From a bacterium (GTDB lineage: Bacteria > CG2-30-53-67): a stretch of 36,250 nt of DNA. Location of the stretch: contig JAJRUP010000079.1 in assembly GCA_024277725.1 (NCBI GenBank), forward strand, positions 1-36,250, in the 5' to 3' direction. Position numbers and translations under genes: made by a program. This document shows, in pieces, positions 1-8,637 of the stretch; the first letter of the stretch is position 1; every line of letters starts with the position of its first letter. The notes under the pieces are model-generated. The model was not told the DNA's origin, made no database searches, and was given only the letters and a program-made list of their open reading frames with translations.

Positions 1-110
1 AGGATGTTCGGACGACCATGATCTACACCCATGTGATCAGCAAGGGGGGCAGGGGAGTGCGGAGTCCTCTCGACGGGATGGCCGCCCGTGAAAGTTCATC
101 CCCGGCGTGA
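1..110 (+). CDS. intI: Integron integrase (tyrosine recombinase), C-terminal end only
   Basis: The reading frame is open from base 3 to the TGA at 108-110 and encodes about 35 residues, so the rest of the gene lies left of the window. The tail contains TTMIYTH, with the nucleophilic tyrosine of tyrosine recombinases, followed by [10 protein letters not shown]. That second motif is the characteristic C-terminus of integron integrases (class 1 IntI ends in a very similar GVRSPLD motif) rather than of XerC/XerD. The ORF track misses it because the start is outside. In most integrons intI is divergent from its cassettes, which would place attI and any array left of this window. I saw no convincing attC site in the 420 bases to the right. 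The family call is from a short but diagnostic stretch. Confidence 0.8.
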   Translation, partial: DVRTTMIYTHVISKGGRGVRSPLDGMAARESSSPA

Positions 111-534
111 TCCTTTTCTTCGGTGTCCCACCGTAGCCATGTAGACGATGAATTCCTTCTTCCCATCCATAGGGCCCTTCTTGGGGTCGCGCCTACAGTG
201 CACATATTGAGAAAAACTGTCTGACCGCATCCGGATAAATGTGCAATGTGTCGGCCTGGAGTTGACCGGGGCCGGCAACAGCGCCGTCTGCTTACGCGAG
301 AGGAACCCGCAGGATGAGTTTCGAGGCTGTTGTGAAGAAGAGTACAATGTGGTCGGAAAAACAAGATGGTCTCGTAAAAAGTCATTTTCGCCGCAATCAT
401 ACAATAAACGGAACTTTTAAATCGCTGGATTTCAAAAAATCCCCGTGGTTGACTCTCCCCGTTGGATCGATTAGAATGACCGGGTCTTGTGGTCCTGCGC
501 TGTGTTTTCAGCAGGCCCGGAGAGGGGAGACCGG
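111..534. other. Intergenic region after intI, no supported gene
   Basis: This stretch of 424 bases holds only overlapping low-quality ORFs on both strands, none with a convincing ribosome binding site or recognisable protein. I looked for integron attC core sites (RYYYAAC paired with GTTRRRY) and found no credible pair. Around 366-385 is TGGTCTCGTAAAAAGTC, which looks like half of a short intergenic repeat, but no inverted partner is present. The last 20 bases carry the GAGAGGGGA ribosome binding site of the next gene. Confidence 0.5.
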
Positions 535-2319
535 ATGTTTTGTCCTCGTTGTTCCAACAAGGTGGACCCGGAAGCGATTCTCTGTTCCCGTTGCGGGATG
601 GAAGGCGTTTTCCCCTCTTCCACCGACAGGGTCTGTGACATCTTTCTCATGGGGTTTGCCGATCCCTCCGTTACGGACCGGGTCATTGATTTCCTGCAAA
701 GCCGTACCTTCTGGGAGTCTTCCGAAGAATTTCAGGCACGTCTTGGTGAACTTCCCTCCCTCTTGACGAAGGAGATGACCCTGGAGCGGGCCCACGCCCT
801 TCGGGCGGAACTGGAAGGACAGGGGGCGATCATTGAAATCCGTGAACGGCGGATGCGGGGCCGGGGAGTGGCGAAGAAGATCGGGGACCCGGAAGAGAGA
901 AGCGGCGAGGTCGCGCCTGCGGAGACGAAGGGACGGGGGGGACGTGGCTATCTCTTCCTCTTTTTTCTTTCCCTTGTGGCAGTGATCTATCTGGCTTTTT
1001 ATCATGACTTTGGGAAAGACCGGAAGAGCGTTGCGCGGGCGGTGCGAAAATTCACCTCCCATTTCCCCGAGACCCTTGCCCGCAGAGGGAAGAAGGTCTC
1101 CCCGGTTACCACCACCGAAAAGGTCGATACTTCGGAGCAGAAAGACCCGGAAGGGGTCCGGTGGAACAATGAAGGGGTGGGCTTCATGGAGGCGGGGCGT
1201 TATGATGAGGCGATCAAGAGTTTTCAGCGCGCCCTGGAACGCCTTCCGAATGAAAGTATTCTTCTTCAGAATCTTCAACGCGCCTGGCTTCAAAAAGGTT
1301 ACGACGCCATGGAAGAGAAGGATTACGAGGGAGCAATCCGCTTCTTTGAGGAAGCCGTGAAGGTTCTTGATCAGTCTCCCGAGGTCTACAAGTTCATGGG
1401 GAGGGCCGCCTTGAATCTCTTCGATGAGCAGAGTGCCGAGGGGTATTTCAAGGACTATCTTTCCCGGGTTTCCCAGGATCCTGAAGTGGAAAAGATGCTG
1501 GGTGAACTCCTCTATAAAGAGAACCGCCTGGAAGAAGGGATCCCCCATCTGAAGAATTATCTTGCCGCCAATCCGGATGATGCAAAGGTCCGTAAACTGC
1601 TCGGCAAGGCCGACCGGGAGGCCGAAGCCGAGGCCGGCTTTGATACCCGGGCCGGGGAGCACTTTGACGTTCGTTACGACGGTCGGGAGAACATCGAAGC
1701 GGGATTCCTTGTTGTCAGTCTTCTGGATGAAGCCTACCAGCGAATCGGGGCGGAATTTAATTTTTATCCCGACCGGCGTCTGACGACAATCCTCTACTCG
1801 GAGGATGATTTCCGCAGCGTCACTCAGTCTCCGGATTGGAGCCGGGGGATCTATGACGGAAAGATCCGCCTTCCCATCGGTGGTCTGAAAGAGCGGAGCC
1901 GCCTGTTGGAACGGATCGTCAATCATGAATATACCCATGCCCTGATTCATCAGATGGCCGGGGGGAATGTTCCTTCATGGCTCAATGAAGGGCTGGCCCA
2001 GTATTTTGAAGGTGAGCCCCTGGAGAGGCATGACCGCAACGTTGCCTATATCCTGCGCAGCCGGGAAATTCTCCCCCTGCAGGACCTGGAGGGATCCTTC
2101 CTCGACATGGATGGGGATACGGCCGCTCTTGCTTATACGGAGAGTTTCACCGTCGTTGATTATATCATCCAGAATCATGGTATCTATGCCGTCCAGAAGA
2201 TCCTGGCCGACCTGGCCGATGGTGAACCTCTGGAGACGTCCCTGGTGGCCGCTGTCGGGATGGACTATGCGGGGCTTCAGGAGGCATGGCTGCAATATCT
2301 GGCAAAGAAGTATCCCTGA
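535..2319 (+). CDS. Zinc-ribbon, TPR and gluzincin (peptidase MA-like) membrane protein
   Basis: The predicted 594-residue protein begins with a zinc ribbon (C3, C6, C17, C20 in CPRC...CSRC). A linker of about 100 residues leads to one transmembrane segment near residues 139-157. TPR-like repeats follow from about 205 to 365. The C-terminal domain has the zinc-protease motif HEYTH (H464, E465, H468) and the downstream glutamate in WLNEGLAQY (E485), the pattern of the peptidase MA/DUF1570-type gluzincins. The topology suggests a cytoplasmic zinc ribbon with the TPRs and protease outside the membrane. I chose ATG 535 over the longer ORF start at 487 because GAGAGGGGA precedes it at good spacing and the CPRC ribbon starts immediately. 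Substrate and pathway are unknown. All visible zinc ligands are intact, so an active protease is likely but unproven. Confidence 0.8.
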   Translation: MFCPRCSNKVDPEAILCSRCGMEGVFPSSTDRVCDIFLMGFADPSVTDRVIDFLQSRTFWESSEEFQARLGELPSLLTKEMTLERAHALRAELEGQGAIIEIRERRMRGRGVAKKIGDPEERSGEVAPAETKGRGGRGYLFLFFLSLVAVIYLAFYHDFGKDRKSVARAVRKFTSHFPETLARRGKKVSPVTTTEKVDTSEQKDPEGVRWNNEGVGFMEAGRYDEAIKSFQRALERLPNESILLQNLQRAWLQKGYDAMEEKDYEGAIRFFEEAVKVLDQSPEVYKFMGRAALNLFDEQSAEGYFKDYLSRVSQDPEVEKMLGELLYKENRLEEGIPHLKNYLAANPDDAKVRKLLGKADREAEAEAGFDTRAGEHFDVRYDGRENIEAGFLVVSLLDEAYQRIGAEFNFYPDRRLTTILYSEDDFRSVTQSPDWSRGIYDGKIRLPIGGLKERSRLLERIVNHEYTHALIHQMAGGNVPSWLNEGLAQYFEGEPLERHDRNVAYILRSREILPLQDLEGSFLDMDGDTAALAYTESFTVVDYIIQNHGIYAVQKILADLADGEPLETSLVAAVGMDYAGLQEAWLQYLAKKYP

Positions 2320-2436
2320 CCCCGTCCGCGGAGAGCCGCGCGTTTACATTTTGTATTTCAAGATGTCTTCCTGCCGGTTCCCTTTCCTCCACGGTCGAAA
2401 GGATTTTATACCGTTGCACTCGGAAAAGAACAAAGC

Positions 2437-4095
2437 ATGATACCGCGTAGCCTGAAAATCTTCTTCACGGCACTCCCTTTTCTGTTTTCCTTTCTCCGGG
2501 ATTCCCGTCGCTTTGTTTTTTTCGGCGCCGGCCGCAAGGTGACCGCCGATTTCCACGAGAAGCGGGCCCGTGATCTGACGGCGAAAATCGCCTCCCTGGG
2601 GCCGTCCTTTATTAAACTGACACAGGTTATCTCGACGCGGGCGGACATCATCCCTCCCCTCTATCTTCGGGAACTCTCCCGCCTCCATGACGAGGTCCCG
2701 CCGGTGACCTTTGCCGTCGTGAAGAAAGTCGTGGAAGAGGAATACCGGAGTCCTCTCGAAGAGGTTTTCGAAGACTTCGATCCGAAACCGCTGGCGGCCG
2801 CCTCCCTCGGCCAGGTTTACAAGGCGAAATACCGGGGAGAGGAGGTCGCCGTCAAGGTGCAGCGTCCGGGTATCCATAAGCTGGTCACGATCGACCTCAA
2901 AATTATTAACAGGATTCTGAATGTCTTGAACCACCTTTTTCAGTCTTACCAACTCCGTTCACTGCAGGTGGTGATCGATGAGTTTTCCCGGACCATCTAC
3001 GATGAAATGGATTTTGAACACGAGGCGTTGAACATCAAGCGGTTCCAGGAGCTGATGAAGGAGCAGCCTGCCCTTTGTGTGCCGGAATACTATCCGGAGT
3101 TGACGACCCCCCGGATCCTGGTCATGCGCTATTACCACGGGATCAAGATTACCGAATTCGACAAGCTGAAGGCGCACGGTATCGATGTAGACCGGGTTCT
3201 TTCAAAACTGATTGAAGTCTATACGCAACAGATCCTTTTAGACGGTGTCGTTCATGCCGACCCCCATCCCGGAAACATCCTGGTCACCGATGAGGAAAAG
3301 ATTGTGCTCCTCGATTACGGCCTGGTGGTGGAACTCGATGCCGAGACACGAAAGGAATTGATTCAGACGACTTTGGCCGGTGCCCGAAAGGACTTCGACC
3401 GGTTGATCGAAGGGTACTATAAACTCGGGATTGCCAACCGGGAAGTCAGTCCGGCGATCCTGCGGGAAGCCGCTGAAACGATGTTCAATATCCTTACGAC
3501 CGAGGGGATTACACAAAAACGGATTCAGGAGATCGCCATTCAGATTGTCGAGAGCTTTTACGCCTTCCCCTTTGAACTGCCGAGCAATCTGGTGTACCTT
3601 TTCAAAACCGCCGCTCTCGTGGAAGGGATCGGGACTCTCTACCGCAATGACTTCAATGCCGTCAAGGATATTGTGCCTCTCGCCCGTCAGGTGATCCGGG
3701 AGGAGAAGTCCGCGTCGATCTGTCGACAGGTGGAGACGGAACTTGAAACCCTCCAGCGGATGTATCGGGATGTTGCGGGATTACTCAAGACGTTGCGTCG
3801 GGAGGAGTTGCGGGTACGGATCCACCCCGTGAGTATCAGCCAGACGGAACGGTATGTGGCCAAGGTTTTCCGGAGAAGCGTTGTCGGGATGATGGCGATT
3901 ACCCTGGCCCTGACGACGACGATGCTCTATCTGGTCAATAAGAACGTTGTACTCTTGGCGGGCGGCCTCCTGATTTCCGGAATTCTTCTCCTCTGCTTGA
4001 TCCTGATCCAGATTCCCACGACCTACGGGTTCCACCTATGGATGGATCTCGGCAAGCGGAGAAGAAAACCGAACGGTCGTACCCCCCCGACGTAG
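2437..4095 (+). CDS. UbiB/ABC1/AarF-family atypical kinase
   Basis: The 552-residue protein is of normal length for the AarF/UbiB family, membrane-associated atypical kinases or ATPases that support quinone biosynthesis or lipid homeostasis. Visible family motifs are the N-terminal KxGQ-type motif, here KLTQ (residues 60-63) with Thr for the usual Gly; the Ala-rich loop AAASLGQVYKA (about 120-130); the lysine in VAVKVQRPG (K140); HADPHPGNIL; and DYG in place of DFG. Two hydrophobic helices lie at the C-terminus (about 480-535), as in UbiB. No ubiquinone or menaquinone genes are adjacent, so I give no gene symbol. The TAG stop overlaps the first base of a dispersed inverted-repeat element. If the TAG were read through, TAA would stop translation four codons later. 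Confidence 0.92.
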   Translation: MIPRSLKIFFTALPFLFSFLRDSRRFVFFGAGRKVTADFHEKRARDLTAKIASLGPSFIKLTQVISTRADIIPPLYLRELSRLHDEVPPVTFAVVKKVVEEEYRSPLEEVFEDFDPKPLAAASLGQVYKAKYRGEEVAVKVQRPGIHKLVTIDLKIINRILNVLNHLFQSYQLRSLQVVIDEFSRTIYDEMDFEHEALNIKRFQELMKEQPALCVPEYYPELTTPRILVMRYYHGIKITEFDKLKAHGIDVDRVLSKLIEVYTQQILLDGVVHADPHPGNILVTDEEKIVLLDYGLVVELDAETRKELIQTTLAGARKDFDRLIEGYYKLGIANREVSPAILREAAETMFNILTTEGITQKRIQEIAIQIVESFYAFPFELPSNLVYLFKTAALVEGIGTLYRNDFNAVKDIVPLARQVIREEKSASICRQVETELETLQRMYRDVAGLLKTLRREELRVRIHPVSISQTERYVAKVFRRSVVGMMAITLALTTTMLYLVNKNVVLLAGGLLISGILLLCLILIQIPTTYGFHLWMDLGKRRRKPNGRTPPT

Positions 4096-4253
4096 TGGTC
4101 CTGTCCGTAAATACGGTGGCGTTTGAGTACTGCAGGTCGGCCGGATCAAAGTCCACTTTCTGTGCCGACCACAAGGGGATGCCTTCGTCGCGTGCTTTGA
4201 TGAGGGCGCCTTCAACTCTCTCGGCGCGTTACTGTATTTACGAACAAGGGCAC
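4095..4253. repeat. Dispersed inverted-repeat element, copy A (159 bp, longest)
   Basis: The left end GTGGTCCTGTCCGTAAATAC matches the reverse complement of the right end at 16 of 20 positions. The left end starts on the last base of the upstream TAG stop. Next to the right end is CGGCGCGTTACT, the asymmetric inner motif shared with the other copies. The middle carries about 90 extra bases. Read on the minus strand these give a protein-like stretch (for example KARDEGIPLWSAQKVDFDP) bounded by a TAA, perhaps a captured coding fragment. Five more copies lie in the window. Confidence 0.85.
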
Positions 4254-4284
4254 ATACGTTTTGGTTTCTGTAGGAGTCCGGCAC

Positions 4285-5232
4285 GTGCGTCGCTTTTTTT
4301 ATTTTCTCGGCGTTGCCTTCAGCTTTTGCCTGGTCTTCATCTTCGCCGCCTGGTTGACCATGCGATGGGTGACCTCCGGCAAGACGGTCATTGTCCCGGA
4401 TCTGGAGGGAATGGACATCGTCCGGGCATTGAAAGAATCCGGACGGAGGGGGCTTGATCTTCGGGTTGTGGGAGAGGAATATCATGCGGTTCTTCCCCCC
4501 AAAGTGGTCCTGAAGCAGTCGCCTTCGCCGGGGACGCGCCTCAAGGTGGACCGGAACATCGAGGTTGTCTTGAGCCTCGGGTTACGTGATGTGACCATTC
4601 CCGAGGTGCGGGGGATGCCTCTGGGAGAGGCTGAAGCCGTTCTGAACGCGCAGGGGTTGACTGTCGGCAGGTTGACGCGGGCCTATTCCCCGGATGCGGA
4701 ACCGGAGACGGTCCTTTCCCAGAACCCCGGTCCTCAAATGACCCACCTGAAGGAAAACCGTGTCGACCTTCTGGTCAGCCGGGGTCCGCGTCCTCCTGTG
4801 TACCGGATGCCGGACCTGATCGGTGAGGATTTCCATACCACCCTTGCGAGACTTGAGGCTTTCGGCCTGGTTGTCGGCAATGTCCGTTATGAAGAATACG
4901 GAGGCGTATCCGAAAACCGGATCATCAACCAGATGCCGGCCTTCGGTTATCCCGTGGACCGGACGCATCCGGTGACACTCGTTGTGAGTCGGGAGGGACG
5001 AAAACGTTCGGCGGCACCGATCACCCGGATTCGCTTCCGCTACCGGATTCCCTTCGGTTTTCTTCCTGTGACGGCGGATGTCTTTGTCGAGGACCGCAAG
5101 GGACGACGGCGGGTTTTCTCGGGACGGAAATTTCCGGGGACGCTTTTGGAGCTTTCCCTCGAAGTGCAGGGGGACGCGGTGGCGGAGGTCTATCTGAACG
5201 GGCGGAAGGTCCGGACGATGGAATACCGTTAG
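4285..5232 (+). CDS. PASTA-domain membrane-anchored protein
   Basis: The 315-residue protein has an N-terminal transmembrane anchor (FYFLGVAFSFCLVFIFAAW) followed by three consecutive PASTA domains, each opening with a (V/M)PD/E-L/V-G motif (VPDLEGM, IPEVRGM, MPDLIGE). A basic C-terminal region of about 75 residues follows. PASTA repeats bind muropeptides or beta-lactams in Ser/Thr kinases and penicillin-binding proteins. No kinase or transpeptidase domain is attached here, so a cell-wall-sensing or scaffold role is inference. I chose GTG 4285 because TAGGAG lies eight bases upstream; the ORF-track TTG start at 4261 has no such site. The TAG stop overlaps the TAA stop of the convergent gene by two bases. 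Repeat copy A ends 31 bases before this start. Confidence 0.85.
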   Translation: MRRFFYFLGVAFSFCLVFIFAAWLTMRWVTSGKTVIVPDLEGMDIVRALKESGRRGLDLRVVGEEYHAVLPPKVVLKQSPSPGTRLKVDRNIEVVLSLGLRDVTIPEVRGMPLGEAEAVLNAQGLTVGRLTRAYSPDAEPETVLSQNPGPQMTHLKENRVDLLVSRGPRPPVYRMPDLIGEDFHTTLARLEAFGLVVGNVRYEEYGGVSENRIINQMPAFGYPVDRTHPVTLVVSREGRKRSAAPITRIRFRYRIPFGFLPVTADVFVEDRKGRRRVFSGRKFPGTLLELSLEVQGDAVAEVYLNGRKVRTMEYR

Positions 5233-7550
5233 ATTTGTGTACCAAGCCTTAAGCGGTGAGCCTCATGGAGGAGGGCTTCGATCGTTGTTCCATTGTCGGG
5301 AAAAACGGCATAACCGAATTTGAGCTGCAGATCCATGGACGCCAGCGGGGAGGAGTCCTTCTTTTTCTGCTGACGAATCGATCGTGTCAACCGCTTTGTA
5401 AGGTCGCGAATCTCTTCCAGGGACTCGGGGAAGAGGATCTCGAACTTTTGGGGTCCCGTCCGGGCCAGGGTATCATACTCGCGGATATTTTCCTTCAGGA
5501 TGGAGCTGATTTCAACGATCAGGCTGTTCCGCTTCTCCACATCAAGGGGTTTTCTCCCGCTTTTTTCATAACTCCAGCACAGGGTGAGCAGGATGAACCG
5601 GCGTTCGTATCGTCGGGAACGGTTGATCTCGTTTTCGATCTCTTGTTGCAGTGCCCTTTCGTTGGGAAGGCCCGTCAGGTTGTCACAGTTCCGGACGATC
5701 TGTGTCCGATTGCTCTGTTGCACGTTGACGACCGCCTTTTCGACATAGTGTACGAACTTTTTGAAGATTTCCAGGTCTTCCTTGCCGAAGGCGGTGGCGT
5801 GAAAGGAGCCTTTCGGAATCTTGTCGTAAATGGAGAGAATACCGCGGACCTCTCCCTTCTCCATCAAGGGCATGGCCACGACCGACTTGACGACCCGACC
5901 GAATGATTCATATCCTTCCGTCTCGCCGAGATCCTGGATATAAAGCGGTTTCCGGGCCAGTTCCACCTGGGTGGCGATCTCTGCATCGAGTTCAAAGACC
6001 CGGTCCCGGATCTCATCTTCCCACATGGAATAGGTGGATCGGATCTTCATTCCACCGTCGGCCTCTCTGAGGCGGAGAATGCAGCCGTCGGCATCCATGA
6101 TCATGGCCGCCGAGGGAGGGATCAGTTCCAGGAGTTTCGCAAGGTCCATAATCGAGAGGATATTGATCCCCGCTTCGTTGATTGCCTCGATCTTTGTAGC
6201 CCGCAGATAGGCGCTGTCTTCTTTCTGTGCGCTTTTGACGGCGTTGGAGAGGTGTCGGGCGATGTCCCGGAGGAGTATTTCCTCCTCTTCGGAGAGTCCT
6301 TCCGCCGAGATCAGCTGGATATTCATGACCCCGGTAATTTCCCCTTCGGAGCCGAGTGGGATCGACATGAAGGCCTTCTTGGCTTCCGGGTCGAGGCTCG
6401 GATATTCCTTGAGGATGACCACTTCCTGTTCCCGTGCCGCCCATCCGTCAATGCCTTCGTGCAGTTGGATTCTGCTTTGATCGGTAGGAGAAAAGTTTTT
6501 CAGGCTGCTTGCTTTGAGAGTGAGTTCCCGGGCGTTGGTGTCGAAGAGATAGATCGAACAGACACTCTCCCGAAAGTGTGCGGAGAGCGTCCGGCAAGTC
6601 TCCAGCAGCCGTTCTTCTATCGGGGCCGAGGTGTTGAGGATCCGGTTCAGTTCTTTCCAGATACGGAAGGTTTCGGCATTTTCCCGGAGGGAGGCATACT
6701 CCTGTGATTTGAGAAGGATTTCCGCATCGAAGGCGGCGAGCTTGGTAATGAAGGAAAGGTCTTCGTCGGTGAATCCATCGATATCCTCCAGGTTGTTCAG
6801 GTTCAGAACGCCGACGGTGGAACCGTTCACCGTCAGCGGAACACAAAGGGCGGATTTGATCTCTTCCCGTTCCCGAAGAATCCGAAAGGAACGGTCATCG
6901 GCCTTGCCGGAGAGGAGCAGGGGTTGTCCCTCCTGGGCGACTTTTCCGGCGATCCCCTCACCTAAGGGGCAGCGGATCGTAGGGATGATCTCCTCCGGGA
7001 TTCCTACGGCGACTTCGATCTTCAGAACCTGTTCCTCGGGGTCGACGATCATGAGAGAACCGTTGTCGGCACCGGTCGATTCGATGGCGACCTGCAGGAT
7101 CAGGGAGGAGACCTGCCGTTTGTCCTTGGTGAGGTTGACCGCTTCCACAATGTCGTTCAGGCTGGAGAGGAGTTTGGAATGTTTGTTGACATTCGTTCCG
7201 GTGTCTTCCTCCTTGTGGCCCCAGAGCAGTCGGGCGCTCAGTTCACTGATGATCTCCATTCCGGCGAATTCTTCCTTTTCAAGGAAGGCCCGGGTTTTGG
7301 GATCGGAGGAGGCGTCAATGATCAGGTTGAGATCTTTTTCCGCCAAAAGATCGGAGAGGTTGGAACTCAGGGAGATATTGTATTTCTGGGCCAGACGGAA
7401 GCCGAGTTCGTTGAGTTTGAAAACCAGGGCGTCGGGATTGTTGTCTGCGATCATCTTGACGCAGACGTCTTTTTCCTTGTCGAGGAGCGGAAGAAGACCC
7501 AATCCTTCTTTGTTGCCGCCGACGATGGCGATGTTTTTAATCGTTTCCAT
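5229..7550 (-). CDS. Multi-GAF signalling protein with degenerate GGDEF domain
   Basis: The 773-residue cytoplasmic protein starts with a Rossmann-like nucleotide-binding segment (NIAIVGGNKEG, residues 1-110). Three GAF-type sensor domains follow at about 135-285, 305-445 and 465-620, with strong GAF signatures such as CPLGEGIAGKVA and SALCVPL. The C-terminal domain is GGDEF-like (DNLTGLPNERAL), but the active-site loop reads RTGPQKFEIL where RxGGDEF is expected. Diguanylate cyclase activity is therefore unlikely; it may be a sensor or a binding domain. It lies downstream of the receiver-DUF4388 gene on the same strand, separated by a repeat and a terminator. The SD before ATG 7550 is weak. 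Its stop overlaps that of the convergent PASTA gene. Confidence 0.88.
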   Translation of the reverse strand: METIKNIAIVGGNKEGLGLLPLLDKEKDVCVKMIADNNPDALVFKLNELGFRLAQKYNISLSSNLSDLLAEKDLNLIIDASSDPKTRAFLEKEEFAGMEIISELSARLLWGHKEEDTGTNVNKHSKLLSSLNDIVEAVNLTKDKRQVSSLILQVAIESTGADNGSLMIVDPEEQVLKIEVAVGIPEEIIPTIRCPLGEGIAGKVAQEGQPLLLSGKADDRSFRILREREEIKSALCVPLTVNGSTVGVLNLNNLEDIDGFTDEDLSFITKLAAFDAEILLKSQEYASLRENAETFRIWKELNRILNTSAPIEERLLETCRTLSAHFRESVCSIYLFDTNARELTLKASSLKNFSPTDQSRIQLHEGIDGWAAREQEVVILKEYPSLDPEAKKAFMSIPLGSEGEITGVMNIQLISAEGLSEEEEILLRDIARHLSNAVKSAQKEDSAYLRATKIEAINEAGINILSIMDLAKLLELIPPSAAMIMDADGCILRLREADGGMKIRSTYSMWEDEIRDRVFELDAEIATQVELARKPLYIQDLGETEGYESFGRVVKSVVAMPLMEKGEVRGILSIYDKIPKGSFHATAFGKEDLEIFKKFVHYVEKAVVNVQQSNRTQIVRNCDNLTGLPNERALQQEIENEINRSRRYERRFILLTLCWSYEKSGRKPLDVEKRNSLIVEISSILKENIREYDTLARTGPQKFEILFPESLEEIRDLTKRLTRSIRQQKKKDSSPLASMDLQLKFGYAVFPDNGTTIEALLHEAHRLRLGTQI

Positions 7551-7565
7551 AAATCCGGATCGCAG

Positions 7566-7590
7566 GAAAAAAATAGGCGGTTTTGCCGCC
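7566..7590 (-). terminator. Intrinsic terminator after the receiver-DUF4388 gene
   Basis: On the minus strand GGCGG-CAAAA-CCGCC forms a five-pair GC stem (7576-7590), followed by TA and seven T residues (7567-7573). It lies 109 bases past the stop of the upstream minus-strand gene and only about 15 bases before the ATG of the GAF gene. It could act as a terminator, or as an attenuator for the GAF gene. Confidence 0.65.
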
Positions 7591-7608
7591 GGGAAAATTC
7601 GTCCCTTG

Positions 7609-7698
7609 GTAGTTCCGTTCTTAGATACTCTGATGCACCCGGAGGGCTTGCCTGTGCGGTTGCATCAGGCAGGCCGTGGTACTTACGAACAGGAGCAT
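7609..7698. repeat. Dispersed inverted-repeat element, copy B (90 bp)
   Basis: The ends are GTAGTTCCGTTCTTAGATAC (15 of 20 to consensus) and the inverse of ATGCTCCTGTTCGTAAGTAC. The asymmetric inner motif CTGATGCACCCGG is on the left, so this copy is in minus orientation. An internal hairpin pairs GGCTTGCCTG with CAGGCAGGCC. Its right end sits directly against the TAA stop of the minus-strand gene at 7699. Confidence 0.8.
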
Positions 7699-8535
7699 TT
7701 AGCGTTTCAGGAACTCTTCAATCACTCCTTTTTCAAAGAGTTCCCGGATCCCTTCGTTGTGCAGGGACGATCGTGTCAGTGGTGCAAGGTTTTCCGGGCC
7801 CTTCGGGAATGGGTGGATCCCCTGTTCATCAAGACGGTGCATGATCTCCATAATCAGGTTGGTCGAGGTTCCCTCGATGGTCCGGATCTTCGACGAGACA
7901 TTCAGGTGGACCACGAAGGTCCCTTCCTGGACGGCGAAAAGATCATAGAGTGCCCTTTTCCCGAAGAGTTTGTCTGAAACGGCATGAATGATCTCGCCTC
8001 TTTCAAAATAGATCCGGCCCTCCCGTTCTTTCCCGGAAATCTCAAGAGTGGCCGTTTTTCTCCCCATGTCAAAGAGTTGTACCAGATCGACCAGGTTGAT
8101 GTCCTTCAGATCCCCTTTTATGCCGTCATCCTCGGTCAACGTGGTTACCTGCCGTTTGTTGTAACGACGCAAGACCACCTTGATCCGGGCGAGAAGCTCC
8201 GTTTCATTAAAGGGCTTGCTGATGTAGTCTTCCGCGCCTGCATCGAGGGCGGAAACCTTGTCCGATAAAAGCGTACGGGAAGAGAGAAAAATAAAAGGGA
8301 TTTCGCTTGTTTCCGGTGCATGATGTACCGTTTTCATGAACTCCCGGCCGTCCATGTCTTGCAGTACGATCTCGGAGAGGATCAGGTCGGGCAGGTTCTT
8401 GATGGCGATCTGCATGGCCAGTGCACAATTCGGTGCAAAGTAGACAATGAATCCGTTCCGGATCAGGACATCTTTCAGAATCCGGAGGGTGCTGTTTTCG
8501 CTGTCGACAATCAGGATTGCCTTGTTCAGGACCAT
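7699..8535 (-). CDS. Pseudo-receiver plus DUF4388 (PATAN-type) regulator
   Basis: The 278-residue protein has an N-terminal receiver domain (about 4-122) and a DUF4388 domain (about 135-240), recognisable from GDLKDINLVDLVQLFDMGRK and GRIYFERGEIIHA. DUF4388 proteins are common in deltaproteobacteria and Myxococcota signalling. The receiver keeps K107 and S85. The phospho-acceptor aspartate is replaced by E55 (LILSEIVLQDMDG), and the acidic pocket reads VDSEN rather than VDDE. Ordinary phosphorylation is therefore unlikely, and Glu may mimic the phosphorylated state. I prefer ATG 8535 because VLNKAILIVDSEN starts the domain; the 8613 start adds a tail unlike a receiver. The next gene on the strand is the GAF/GGDEF-like protein, so the two may work in one pathway. 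Confidence 0.85.
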   Translation of the reverse strand: MVLNKAILIVDSENSTLRILKDVLIRNGFIVYFAPNCALAMQIAIKNLPDLILSEIVLQDMDGREFMKTVHHAPETSEIPFIFLSSRTLLSDKVSALDAGAEDYISKPFNETELLARIKVVLRRYNKRQVTTLTEDDGIKGDLKDINLVDLVQLFDMGRKTATLEISGKEREGRIYFERGEIIHAVSDKLFGKRALYDLFAVQEGTFVVHLNVSSKIRTIEGTSTNLIMEIMHRLDEQGIHPFPKGPENLAPLTRSSLHNEGIRELFEKGVIEEFLKR

Positions 8536-8637
8536 AAGAACACTCGGAGTGAACGGATCACAATGACTGATGCAATTTTTATCCTTTTGTCTATTGTATG
8601 TCTTCCACGGCAAAATGTCAATGTTTTAAGGGACTTA

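Noticed and set aside
111-486. Possible integron gene cassette or attC site after the integrase tail
   Set aside because: No paired RYYYAAC/GTTRRRY core sites with a palindromic spacer could be found, only an isolated GTTGGAT.
480-530. A seventh copy of the dispersed element (TGGTCCTG...CAGCAGGCCC)
   Set aside because: Only about eight bases match and the GTAAATAC half of the terminal repeat is absent.
508-1950. 480-codon minus-strand ORF opposite the zinc-ribbon/TPR/peptidase gene
   Set aside because: It is a shadow of the plus-strand gene, whose zinc ribbon, TPRs and HEYTH motif are clear; the minus product has no recognisable domain and is low-complexity.
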